From positions 434,001 through 498,000 of the forward strand of contig VWRR01000002.1 in NCBI GenBank assembly GCA_013995675.1: a stretch of 64,000 bases of DNA, read 5' to 3'. Position numbers and translations under genes: made by a program. This document shows positions 21,486 through 30,859 of the stretch, piece after piece. Every line of letters begins with the position of its first letter. The first letter of the stretch is position 1. Below the pieces are notes generated by a model. That model was given only the letters and a program-made list of their open reading frames with translations. It was not told the origin of the DNA and searched no databases. Source of the DNA: Cyanidiococcus yangmingshanensis (Eukaryota; Rhodophyta; Bangiophyceae; Cyanidiales; Cyanidiaceae).

Positions 21486-22869
21486 ATGTTTTGCTCTGCA
21501 GGATGGCTAGATCGAAGCTACCAGGGGCAGTTAAGGAAAGCGCTGGTGTGCTGGCGAGAAGCCTTTCGCCAAGAGTGTCGACACAGTTTCAAAATAAGCC
21601 GCTGGAACAGTGGACGAAGACGAGTTCAGAGCCTTGGACGCTCGCTGGGTGCGTGCGTTGCACAGCTTGTCGACGCTTGGCGTACAAGTTTGGTTCAGGC
21701 GGCGATTGTTGAAGAATCGAGAACGCTCTCCGACAATGCAGTGTTTTGGAGGCACTTGCGAGCGTGCGTCACCAGTGCTCACGAACGAGCCGAGCATAAC
21801 CCGGCTTCGCAGCCGCGGTCCGTTGAGCGCCATACCTGTGACGAATGGGTGATAACGCTGCTCGCGAGCACGCCCTCAAACTCGGATATGGGTAAACAGA
21901 CAAGTCAAGTGAGTTTGGAGACGACCACGGTCGCGAAAGTGCTCTGTGATGCCCTGGATCTGCTTTCATCATCTCTGGATATTGTCGTGCATCGGATGCG
22001 ATTGCTTTCACCAACAGCATTTGAGCTGGGCCTCTGCGTAGCAACCTGGGACCGAGCCACTTCCTGGGACGATCTCCTGCAGCGCTGTCGAGCGCAGTGG
22101 CGAGATGCCGGGCTCGCAAGCACCCAAGTGACCGTAGCTTTCCAGCGTGAGGGTCCGGACCGTCGCTACAAACGATTGGCAATATTCGATTTGGACTCGA
22201 CCTTGATTCAGAACGAGTCGATTGACGAGCTCGCTGCTTTTGCTGGAGCGCAAGCTCAAGTTGCTCGAATAACGGAACAGGCGATGCGAGGTGAGATGGA
22301 TTTCGGTACAGCCTTCCGCGAAACGAGTGGCGCTGCTGGCTGGTCTCGAGGCCTTGCCAGTGATGAACGCCGTACGTGCCCGCATACAACTAACCCCCGG
22401 TGCGTTGCGTCTCATCCGAGTCTTGAGGAAGCTCGGCACCAAGGTTGTGATTGCTTCTGGGGGTTTCCGCGTGCTTGCGGATTCCATTCGGGAACAACTT
22501 CAAGCTGACATGGTCGTGGCGAATGAGCTCGAGGTCGATGCCCAAACCGGAAAGGTTACTGGCAGAGTGACCGGCACGATTGTTGATGGCTCCGTAAAGC
22601 TACAGACCTTGGAGACGGAGTGGAAGCGGCTCGATCTCATGGATCATGTACCGATCGGCAAGTTGCCTTTCAGCATGGCTGTGGGTGACGGTGCCAACGA
22701 CCTCGCTATGATCCGTCGCGCTTCCTTGGGGATCGCGTTCAACGCGAAGAAACTTGTTCAGAACGCAGCAGATGCCTGTATCAACGCTCCCCGTATCGAT
22801 ATGGCGCTGTACTTGTTAGGCCTGTCTGAGCGAGAAATACGCATGCTTGAGGGTGAAGCGGAGGCTTAG
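21486..22869 (+). CDS. Phosphoserine phosphatase, probably plastid-targeted, one frameshift
   Basis: HAD-family enzyme for the last step of serine synthesis (phosphoserine to serine). The catalytic core begins with 'RLAIFDLDSTLIQNESIDELA' (nucleophile DxDST), continues with 'LRKLGTKVVIASGGFRVLAD' and the Lys-bearing 'PIGKLPFSMAVGDGANDLAM' acidic motif, and ends 'ADACINAPRIDMALYLLGL'. The upstream ~215 residues include a basic, Cys/Arg-rich leader consistent with a transit peptide, then an ACT-like stretch as in bacterial SerB. Starts at 21486 or 21888 are both possible; 21486 is preferred because it gives a leader. The frame shifts at 22321-22323 (an A run), and one extra A explains it. Confidence 0.87.
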
Positions 22870-23689
22870 CGAAAGCAATGACGCGATGAGCATGCCTCCG
22901 AGTGCCAGACCAACCTATCCTAGAGATTTCGTGAGGTCTTTCGTTTGGCAATACGCTTTCGAGTCGCTTCCTGTAGTAGCTGACAAATGACAGAGAAGTT
23001 TTCTGGTTTGCTCAGGTGTCCTGTGGATGACGATGTTTTCCAACGACTGCGATGGCTCGCGCGTCAAGGCTTCGCGTCAACGGAGGTACCCGGATACTTC
23101 GAAGCAACGTTGTTGATGTCTGCTTGATGATCGGCAATAAGCGGGCCAAAATAACATATGCAGTTCACATGTGCGTTGCTTCGCGGCCTAGTTCAGCCAC
23201 CAGGACGAGATGAAGCGAGCGCTTTATCGATTGAAATCGCGTCAATTCATTCTCAAGCGGCATCACGAGTGCTCAAGGCTCCTGCGAGCGTATCTCAAAC
23301 GAACGGCATCAAACATCGATCAGTTTTAGGTAAAGTTTTACGAGTTCGATCGTTCCCCCTTGAGGTCAGATCTTTTGTGATCGCAAATGACGCATCTCCG
23401 CTGCTGGACATGGGACTGTAGCGGTGATCTCGCGTTCTTATCGTTCTCGAAAAAAGATGCTATGTTGACGCTCGCCCAAGCCATTTCGAACGAGCGATCC
23501 GCTAGCCGGCTTTTTTCCAATGGTACCTTCGCGAATGGCATGACGTTCTGCGACTCTCGCGACACTACTAGAATTCCCAAGCGCCTCTGTTTTTATCGCG
23601 ACTCCTGGCAGCAACGCTTTTCGTGTTGCCGGCATGGCGTCCCTGACAACCATGAATAGTGTCGGCAGCAACGTCTCGAGTAGGACGCT
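22870..23689. other. Convergent intergenic region, nothing recognised
   Basis: About 820 bases between the phosphoserine phosphatase and tetraspanin-like 3' ends. Short frames at 23338-23671 on both strands overlap each other and show no domain. Confidence 0.5.
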
Positions 23690-24417
23690 CTACACGCGAG
23701 CTCGACGGCTATAGTAATCACTGCGCTTATAATAGTAGTTGCCATCGTCCACAGGCCCGATGCAGCACAAGAGACCCAAATCAAAGAGGGCCAGCACGCC
23801 GGCCACGAGACTGATGACGGCGACCGGAATCGCCCATTGACGATAGTCATTCATGATCGCCTGGTAGCATCCCGTTTTGGACTGGCTCTGGCTCGAGCAT
23901 CCCGTTGGACACTCCTGTGGAGAAGTCGTACAAGTTCGTAGTTGCTGTAAAATCCTGTGCACTTGTATTGCGTTTCGATACCACACGCGACAGATGGCTG
24001 ATTTTTCACGGTACTCAACCAGGCGTCGTGAAACTCGCTCTGTACCCAGCTTGGACCGTTGGGCCCAAGTGCCAGAAATATTGAAAATATGCCGACAAAT
24101 ATCAAAACCGCCGCCAGTATGACCATTGCCAACGCGTAGATAATCCGGAAAAATGTACCTGAGCACTTGCCTGTCCGACACAGCAGCGTGAACCCAAGCA
24201 AACAGATCAGGAAGGTGACACCGCCGACGACGATCGCCGCCACACCCGTACGTGTCACCGCATGATACCATCCTTGAAAGTCAAGGTTCAGACCCTTGTG
24301 CTTGACTGTCGCCCAGATGCCCAGGCCAACCAGTGCTAGCCCCAGGCCGCTAAGAAGAAGCAGGAAGAGCGCATGAAAAACGTTCGCTCCCCGACTATTT
24401 GAACAACCACAAGCCAT
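23690..24417 (-). CDS. Tetraspanin-like four-helix membrane protein, one break
   Basis: About 240 residues from the ATG at 24417. A Cys-rich start (ACGC) leads into helix 1 ('HALFLLLLSGLGLALVGLGI'), a short loop, helices 2 and 3, a large loop of about 90 residues with seven Cys ('ACGIETQYKC', 'CTTSPQECPTGC', 'TGCYQAI') and helix 4 ('AIPVAVISLVAGVLALFDLG'). This is the tetraspanin topology: small first loop, large second extracellular loop with disulfides, cytosolic Cys for palmitoylation. The classical CCG motif reads ACG here. The frame shifts by a net two bases near 23925-23940, inside the large loop, so that short segment is uncertain. The role would be organising membrane microdomains; partners unknown. 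Confidence 0.65.
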
Positions 24418-25121
24418 GTTGCTCCACGAGATAAACACTCAACTCTGATACGTTTACGCGACGATTACAGCGCTCGTTACCGTAACTATCACAGAAGCGA
24501 CAGCGCTTGCACACACCCGATATCGACGAGTCGCGTAGCAGTAGCAGCAGCACCAATAACAACGCCAAGTTCGCGTACGGTAACCGGCGGAGACAGCAGC
24601 GCGCGTCCAGCGGGACACGCACGACGCGCCAACCGCTGCCGCCGGCCGGTTGTACGGGACGCACACCGCCTGTTGGCCTCCGACTGCTGGACACGCATCC
24701 GAATGCGACGCGCGACCGACGCGCCGTCAAACAGGCCACCGGATCGAGGCGATGCGTGGCCAAGATGCGTCGCCGCGCTGTCCCAAATCAGGACGCATCT
24801 GGCCGCGCGCTCAGTCGGACACGTAACGGAAGCGACGCTGGGAGGCGTCACGCATCGGCGGGCACAGACGATCGCCTTCTGTGGGATGGTGCATGGCGCG
24901 GGCCGCTGCGCGGGTGGCGTTTTTCGTGACCCAACGCGGACGCGATCGCGAACACGTTTGACGAGAGCTTGGCCGCGATCGAAGGTGACGTTCGCTGGGA
25001 CTGCGATTTCGTATTCTTCATGATCAAGTCCAGGACGAGCAGTGATATCATCCATGTCATCTAGATTATGGTGTGCTTGTGAGCGTTATCTATTGGAAGG
25101 AGAGAGGACGCGCAAAAACGT
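24418..25121. promoter_or_regulatory. Upstream region with five GATGCGT/ACGCATC motifs
   Basis: Five copies within 165 bases: ACGCATC 24693-24699, GATGCGT 24751-24757, GATGCGT 24764-24770, ACGCATC 24793-24799, ACGCATC 24850-24856. It lies between the tetraspanin-like gene start and the 3' end of the amidase gene, 280-440 bases from the tetraspanin ATG. The open frames in this GC-rich stretch have no domain. This is the densest cluster of the motif in the window. Confidence 0.5.
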
Positions 25122-26033
25122 TCAGAATCCCGGTTGAGAGGTGTATACTTCGGGTCTCCGCTGTTTCCGCACGGGGATAGCGTTACGTGCATGCATGATA
25201 CGACTAGGGTCAACGTCTGCAATGACCAGCGATTCGTGCTCATCCGTTCGAGCAAGAACATCGCCCCAGGGTGATGCAATCATGCTGTGTCCGTAGGCGG
25301 TGTAGGAGGCATGGGGGTCGCGAGCCGGTGAGCACGCACACACGAATACCTGGTTGTCCAGGGCTCGTGCGCGGATCAGCAACTCCCAGTGTGCTGGTCC
25401 AGTGGTCATGTTGAATGCGCCGGGGTAAACCAGCATATCGGCGTCATGAGGTGCACGGGTCATCGCAGCAGCCATCTCGGGAAAACGGATATCGTAACAG
25501 ATGCCGACACCAATCCGAAGAGCGATCGCAGAGTCGCCGAACTTTAGCGCGAAGCTGGTAAGGCTCTCGCCGGCACTCAGGACGTCAGACTCGCGAAAGC
25601 GAATCCCGCCCGGTACATCAACATCGAATAAATGGACTTTGCGATGTCGCGCAAGCAGTTCTCCACGCGGGCCAAAGGTTAGCGAAGTGTTATAGATACG
25701 TTGGTCGCTGTGCGAGCGCTCGGGGATCGAGCCCCCCACCAGATAAATCCCATGAGCGCGAGCAAGTTTTTGCAACAGGCTAGCCGTCTCGCTCGCACTC
25801 ATATCCGTGCTCGGATCGCCCTTTGATACTGGTGATAGTTCCTCAGCGTATGTTGGAAAACAGCGGGTATCATAGGGGCAGTTGAAACACTCGGGAAGCA
25901 CGACGAGTTTGGCACCCTGTTTCACGGCCTCTTCGACCCAACGCTGGGCATTAGCTAGGGCCTTGCGCTTCTCTGCGTCGACACGCACCTGGCAGAGGGC
26001 TACGCGCAGGGTTGTCGACACTGTGGACGACAT
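25122..26033 (-). CDS. NIT2: Nit2-type omega-amidase (nitrilase superfamily)
   Basis: 303 residues from the ATG at 26033. The nitrilase triad is visible: Glu48 in LPECF, Lys132 in HRKVHLF and Cys179 in GICYDIRFPE. The 'ECFNCPYDTRCFPTYAE' region and 'GGSIPER' are typical of Nit2. Family knowledge: omega-amidase hydrolyses alpha-ketoglutaramate and alpha-ketosuccinamate, products of glutamine and asparagine transamination, to 2-oxoacids. The open frame continues upstream to 26141 without an ATG but with a basic composition, so an organelle leader cannot be excluded. Intact. Confidence 0.93.
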   Translation of the reverse strand: MSSTVSTTLRVALCQVRVDAEKRKALANAQRWVEEAVKQGAKLVVLPECFNCPYDTRCFPTYAEELSPVSKGDPSTDMSASETASLLQKLARAHGIYLVGGSIPERSHSDQRIYNTSLTFGPRGELLARHRKVHLFDVDVPGGIRFRESDVLSAGESLTSFALKFGDSAIALRIGVGICYDIRFPEMAAAMTRAPHDADMLVYPGAFNMTTGPAHWELLIRARALDNQVFVCACSPARDPHASYTAYGHSMIASPWGDVLARTDEHESLVIADVDPSRIMHARNAIPVRKQRRPEVYTSQPGF

Positions 26034-26714
26034 GCCGAGCCGAGAGAGCGTCAAGACGCGACGACGAGCCCCGAAGCAACGACCGCGTTGTGTGCTCACA
26101 CCTGCCCAGTTTCGTGGTATAGAACCTCTTGACCAAGCCAACTTGTCTATTGGAAGTAGCCACGTAAGCGTTTCAAAAGTTTTAGATTGAACGGAAACTT
26201 GAGCGACTCAAGTTGCACGCGAGTGCCGAGCGTCAACTCGAAACTTGGTTGACTACGAAACCCGTTCTGTTCGCGCCCGTTCGGGATCAGCAATACCGAA
26301 GCGATACCAGATCTCAATGGAATACATTCGCAAAAATACGCTAACCAGATATCGCATGAGGTTGTACTTTAGTTGCACGGAGTGTACAGGGTGCCTGACT
26401 GAAAGTTCATCCGAATCTGCCTTATCTTGGGTCATCGTTGGAGGTCATTGTTTGAGTACAACGCACCAACGGAATTACTCGACGGCGTGCAGCTTGGAGT
26501 TGACGCAGTGTATTCATACCGACACCAGTACTAGCTCACGACTTTCGTTTTATTCGTCTGGTAAACGTCTTGATTCGTTGCAGTGCTTTGGAATGAAGCT
26601 CAGAATCGTCTGAGGCCGGACGAAAGGAGCAACTAGACTGGGTGATCCAAGCGCAGCGCGACCTTGAACATTCCTCTGTTACCCTTCGAGTACCTTTTGC
26701 GCGGTCCGTCAGAG
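26034..26714. other. Divergent intergenic region, nothing recognised
   Basis: Between the amidase start and the membrane-protein start. AT-rich parts around 26310-26360; no gene, repeat or motif cluster seen. Confidence 0.4.
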
Positions 26715-27437
26715 ATGCACAGAAAAGAGCAGTTGCCCAGTCTGGATGATTCACGTTTGTCTAAGACCGGAATAGATGGCGCAAGGGACTCGCTTTCTGG
26801 GTACAGTGCTCGACCGCGTACCGACTGGCACCGGGAGGCGCTGGCTGTTGTTGCAGCGACGGCAACGTTCCTCGGAGCCGCCTACGCTTCCTGGGAATAC
26901 GCGAACTCGCTATTAAGCCGTGCAATGGCTTCCACATATTTTCGCCCGGGAACGGCTCGTTGGCTGCAGACCGTCACGCATCCGGCCTTTCGTCTCGCTC
27001 TTCTGGCGCCTTTCGTTTCGATGACTTCGAGTACGCTAGCTGGAGCCGCTTATGGTCTATCGCTACGACACCAGCCTGATCAGGGTCTCGAGTCACCTGT
27101 CATCAGTCCGACGATTCGTCATAGTGTGGCGATCGCTTCAGGCACGTTCATCGCGGTGACAACGCTGGATCCTTGGCGAAAAGCGCTCGCCAACGACGCG
27201 CGTGGCTGCTTGAGCGTGCCTGCGAAATGGAGCACTTACATAGCCATACTCGCAGCAGCTTCATCTGGGGTTGCAGGTGGTCCCAGTATCTCTTGGCTGT
27301 TTGTAGAGAACGTGATGCTTTTTCGCCGAATGACCGTGTCCACGCTTTCGTGGTGGCAACCAAAGGCTGCAGACACCCCGAACCAAGCTCGCGGAGAACC
27401 ACCATGCTCACCTGATCGAAGAGAGCCCTCAGCATAG
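26715..27437 (+). CDS. Unknown multi-pass membrane protein
   Basis: 240 residues from the ATG at 26715. A charged N-terminal ~45 residues is followed by four probable membrane segments ('AVVAATATFLGAAYASW', 'LALLAPFVSMTSSTLAGAAY', 'SVAIASGTFIAVTTL', 'YIAILAAASSGVAGGP') and a short polar tail rich in Pro. Small residues (Ala, Gly, Ser) dominate the helices. I do not recognise a family and see no catalytic motif or N-terminal cleavable signal. Coding status is supported by length, a single clean frame and strong helix periodicity. Confidence 0.6.
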   Translation: MHRKEQLPSLDDSRLSKTGIDGARDSLSGYSARPRTDWHREALAVVAATATFLGAAYASWEYANSLLSRAMASTYFRPGTARWLQTVTHPAFRLALLAPFVSMTSSTLAGAAYGLSLRHQPDQGLESPVISPTIRHSVAIASGTFIAVTTLDPWRKALANDARGCLSVPAKWSTYIAILAAASSGVAGGPSISWLFVENVMLFRRMTVSTLSWWQPKAADTPNQARGEPPCSPDRREPSA

Positions 27438-27966
27438 CGGAGCCGTGAATGAGGTATAGGATCCTGGCTGAGCCGCGGGACTCGCTAACCTGGCGTCTAT
27501 AACGTCCACGCTAACGTCGCTACATCGGGACGCTGTCCAGTATGAAACGGTTGCTGACGAGAGGTTCTGAGGGAATGCCCCCACTTCTGCAACGGACACG
27601 ATGGGACAAGAGATGAATCTCAATCGAGACGACGTTGCTGCTCAGCGCGCATGCGGATGAGGGCCAGTATTCGCATCGCGATACCGCTGTACTCCACACC
27701 ATCCCGATGGAGTTTGAAAAAAACCATGAAAAAGAAGCGAAAAGCAGAAATCCTGCCCATGTTCTCATAGTGAGGACCAGAAAGCGATTCGCCCCATGAA
27801 AACGTTGTAGCGTGGTTGCTATTGCCACGAACAGGCACTGGACGCGGAACGCTCCTTGTGGCAAGTGACCGGCAAGCACCTTTGATAAAATATCTTGACT
27901 CGGGCAATGTAACTCCGAGATAATATTCTATGTTTATGCGAACGCAAGGAATCGCATTCTCGTCAC
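27438..27966. other. Convergent intergenic region, nothing recognised
   Basis: Between the unknown membrane protein and the MYB 3' end. A minus-strand frame at 27620-27907 looks protein-like over its last 50 residues but has no ATG; not called. Confidence 0.4.
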
Positions 27967-29211
27967 CTAGAGCGCAGTCGAAGGGGCGGGGGCATTCATC
28001 TCGAGTGCTCCAGTCGGTAGCTCCGCGACACTGGTCTCCGATGCAATCACTGGGACGATTTCGTGCCCGACAAGCGAGTCACGGGCGTGATCACGGACGT
28101 GTCGCTTGGTAGTTTGGCTTCTTTCTGCCTGTGCTTTCCGGATGAATGAGTTAAATCGATTTTTGACAGCGTTGTCGGTGCGTCCCTGCAGCACGCGGGC
28201 AATTTCACTCCAGCGATTTCCGAGGCGAGCATGGGCCGAGAGAATAATACGATCTTCCTCCGGTGTCCATGGCCGTTTGCAGATCTGCGGAGAAAGCTGA
28301 TTCAGCCAACGCTCCCGCGCTTGCTTGCCAGTCCGTCCCGGGATATGTTCAGCAATGAGAGACCATCGACGTGGTCCCATTTTCTCCACCAGTGCTCGCA
28401 GCAAATCGTCCTCGTCGGGGCGCCACGGACCCTTCACATCCTTCCTCTCGACATGCCGGACACCAGAGGGTGCCCGTGGTCCTTGATTGCGGTGGGAGGA
28501 TGTCGCACCCATATCAGGACTTGACCGCTTGCTCTCCGTCGACACCCGCGAAATGACGTCCGGCCAGACACGTGGGTCCTCCCCAGCAGCCCAGCATGAC
28601 CACAATGGAACAGGTTCGGGCTGAACAATCGCACTCGACGACGGCCGCGGGCTTCCCATTGTGAACGCCTCCGATGCGCTGCCCAATAATGAGCCCTCTG
28701 GAATACCGGAGCGAGGTGTATCTGAGCCAGAGATGGGCGAGTGCAGCACCGGCACATTGTCCCGCGTGTCTCGTTGAGAAAAGGTGTTACGTTCCGGTTG
28801 CGTCCTATCAAGTTCCAACCTACGCCGTTTATCATCACCCGCCCCAGACGCTGCGGTTTCACTAGTGCGCGTAAAGCCGGGGTTCGCGGCGCCAGCTCCA
28901 AACACCACGCCATCTGAGTTCGCTGCAGGGGAAACCGTCACCCAGGGAAGCCCAGCCGCAGTCGTCTCTCCGGTAGCACGGTCCCCTGAGCGCTCTCCTA
29001 CACTGCCAAGCCCACCAGCAACTTTGCTATGCTCACGTTGAACCGACTGAGACGCTAGACGAGACTCGGAAAGCGCCGCTGCCCATAACAACAGATCTAC
29101 ACCCGAAAAACGTGACCAAGAACGCTCTGTCGCCGGGGGCACTCCCACACAAGCCCCAAGTGTCTCCGCATGCAACGTATCCTCCTCTGTAGATGGCTTC
29201 AAATCACGCAT
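27967..29211 (-). CDS. R2R3-MYB transcription factor
   Basis: 414 residues. Two MYB repeats sit in the C-terminal third: R2 from 'KGPWRPDEDDLLRALVEKMG' to 'RERWLNQLSP', and R3 from 'CKRPWTPEEDRIILSAHARL' to 'NAVKNRFNSFIRK'. Regular Trp spacing is visible, with the first R3 Trp retained, and the recognition helices 'TGKQARERWLNQL' and 'TDNAVKNRFNSF' are canonical, so it should bind MYB core sites. The ~270 residues before the repeats are Ser/Pro-rich and disordered-looking. Placing the MYB domain near the C-terminus differs from plant R2R3-MYBs, where it is N-terminal. The ATG at 29211 is the first in frame. Intact. Confidence 0.93.
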   Translation of the reverse strand: MRDLKPSTEEDTLHAETLGACVGVPPATERSWSRFSGVDLLLWAAALSESRLASQSVQREHSKVAGGLGSVGERSGDRATGETTAAGLPWVTVSPAANSDGVVFGAGAANPGFTRTSETAASGAGDDKRRRLELDRTQPERNTFSQRDTRDNVPVLHSPISGSDTPRSGIPEGSLLGSASEAFTMGSPRPSSSAIVQPEPVPLWSCWAAGEDPRVWPDVISRVSTESKRSSPDMGATSSHRNQGPRAPSGVRHVERKDVKGPWRPDEDDLLRALVEKMGPRRWSLIAEHIPGRTGKQARERWLNQLSPQICKRPWTPEEDRIILSAHARLGNRWSEIARVLQGRTDNAVKNRFNSFIRKAQAERSQTTKRHVRDHARDSLVGHEIVPVIASETSVAELPTGALEMNAPAPSTAL

Positions 29212-30859
29212 GTTCTATCTCAATAGAAGAGGTTGCGACACTTTGGCACCCGGTCGTCAACTCGGAAGCGCGCTCACCAGTCGCACAGCCACGAGCACCG
29301 ACCGTGGTCGATACAGCCGCGCTCCCTGAGCGAGCGAGTTCGCACCGTTGCGCGCCCGCCGTCGCCGGCCACCCTGGGCCGCATCGGCGCGCCGCCGTCG
29401 TCGATGCCATCCGCCGTCGCGCCTGGCCGACGACGTTGCGCAACAACAACAGATGGCGCGCGCCAAGCCATGCAAGCCAAAAGCCAAATTCGCCGGCCGG
29501 TGATGATCGGGATGAGCGGATGGGGCGCGTCTCCGATTGGCAGCACGCAAGCGTGTCACCGTTTTTGAGGCGCTCGTGTCCGATTCCAAGACGCCGTGGA
29601 TGACTCGTCGGCCGCGGTTTCGCTGACGTGGTGCGTCGTTCTCCGAATGATTTCATGGATCCAGGGTTCAATCTATCACTTGATGATTCCTTAACGTATT
29701 TGGATACTGGTTCTGACTACCTAGATGATTGCATCGACGTGGAAGTAACGAAATTTCATCGAGGGACGGTATTCGCTTCTTCGCCGGCTTGATTGCACCG
29801 ACATGCATCGCTTTGCAGGGTTCCGGAGACAACACCGCTTCTTGCTTCTGAGAGAGCACTCCGTATTGAACTGAGCGGGTCTTGATGGCCCTTCATTCGA
29901 CAGCTGCTAGCTACGAAAAAATTCTTTGTGTTTCAAAAGTTATTTTAAGGATTGCCGTCAATTGTAGGTCAGGCTGTACGCCCTAAACGCCGTTTCCGTT
30001 CGCAGATGGCGTTGATGCTCACAAAGTGATTCGCTGCTTTTGGTACTGCAGGCCGTCTGCAATGGGAAACAGTCATATGAAGATCGGTGTGCCTGTTCCA
30101 AATGCAGCACTGGACGAGCACTCGAATCTCTGGCGGATGCTCGCCTGAGAATGGGTGCAATCTGCTCCACGGATCGATACAGCATCGACCAGTCTCGTGA
30201 ATGTGGCGTTTGTCGGGTGGAATCAACGCAATGGGATTCTTCTTTTCACGAGAGACGCAACTTTGCAGCGTTCCCACAGAGAAATGCGTACATGCTACAT
30301 GAAATCCTACGGACAGCTAGCTGATTGTGCACGTTAGCACTGCATCAAAAATTTTGCGTATAAAGCCTGCCTCTCGTTGCATCGATCAGGAGAGAACCTC
30401 AACCCAGTAGCAGTCATGCGATGATGCGCATCGCGTAGCCGCAGCTGCCGTACGGGAGCGACTCCGGATACGACAAGTGCTGAAACGTCCGTTGTCGCGG
30501 GAATGGAAAGCGTCCTATTCATTGGCCGCATCGTAGGAAATGCCACCCATGCGTCAACGTGCGTTTAGGGCTTACTCGAAGGAAACACGCCGCTGCACAG
30601 CGTTTCGAGAGCAAACGCCATAAAACCAGCCGATGAGCTGTAACGGAAAGAGTTTGGGCATTCGGACTGGCTCCGGACGTTGTCCCTGTGCCTAGTCAAA
30701 GTTTCGGTCGCTTGCCGCATCTTTGCAAAGACACCCGAGAGGCCAGTAACCAAACACTGGACACTGCGCTCGTTCTCCTCGTTACTCACTCCGATTTCAC
30801 AGACACGCAACTTCTAAAATCGTACACTAGTAATCATCCGCGGGCGTTTCGTTGAGGAA
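29212..30859. promoter_or_regulatory. Long divergent region between MYB and TBC genes
   Basis: About 1.65 kb. The first 350 bases beside the MYB start are very GC-rich; the rest is more AT-rich with scattered short frames. A minus-strand frame at 30565-30810 reads plausibly but has no ATG before an upstream stop and is not called. No tRNA could be folded by eye. Confidence 0.35.

Noticed and set aside
24507-24929. 140-residue plus-strand frame in the motif cluster
   Set aside because: Very Arg/Thr-rich with a competing antisense frame, as expected from GC-rich noncoding sequence; the region is better read as regulatory.
27620-27907. Minus-strand frame with a protein-like end next to the MYB gene
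   Set aside because: No ATG in frame, and the frame stays open back into the MYB 3' end; no family recognised.
30565-30810. 81-residue minus-strand frame upstream of the TBC gene
   Set aside because: Its first codon is TTG, a stop lies just upstream, and no domain was recognised; possible but not supportable.
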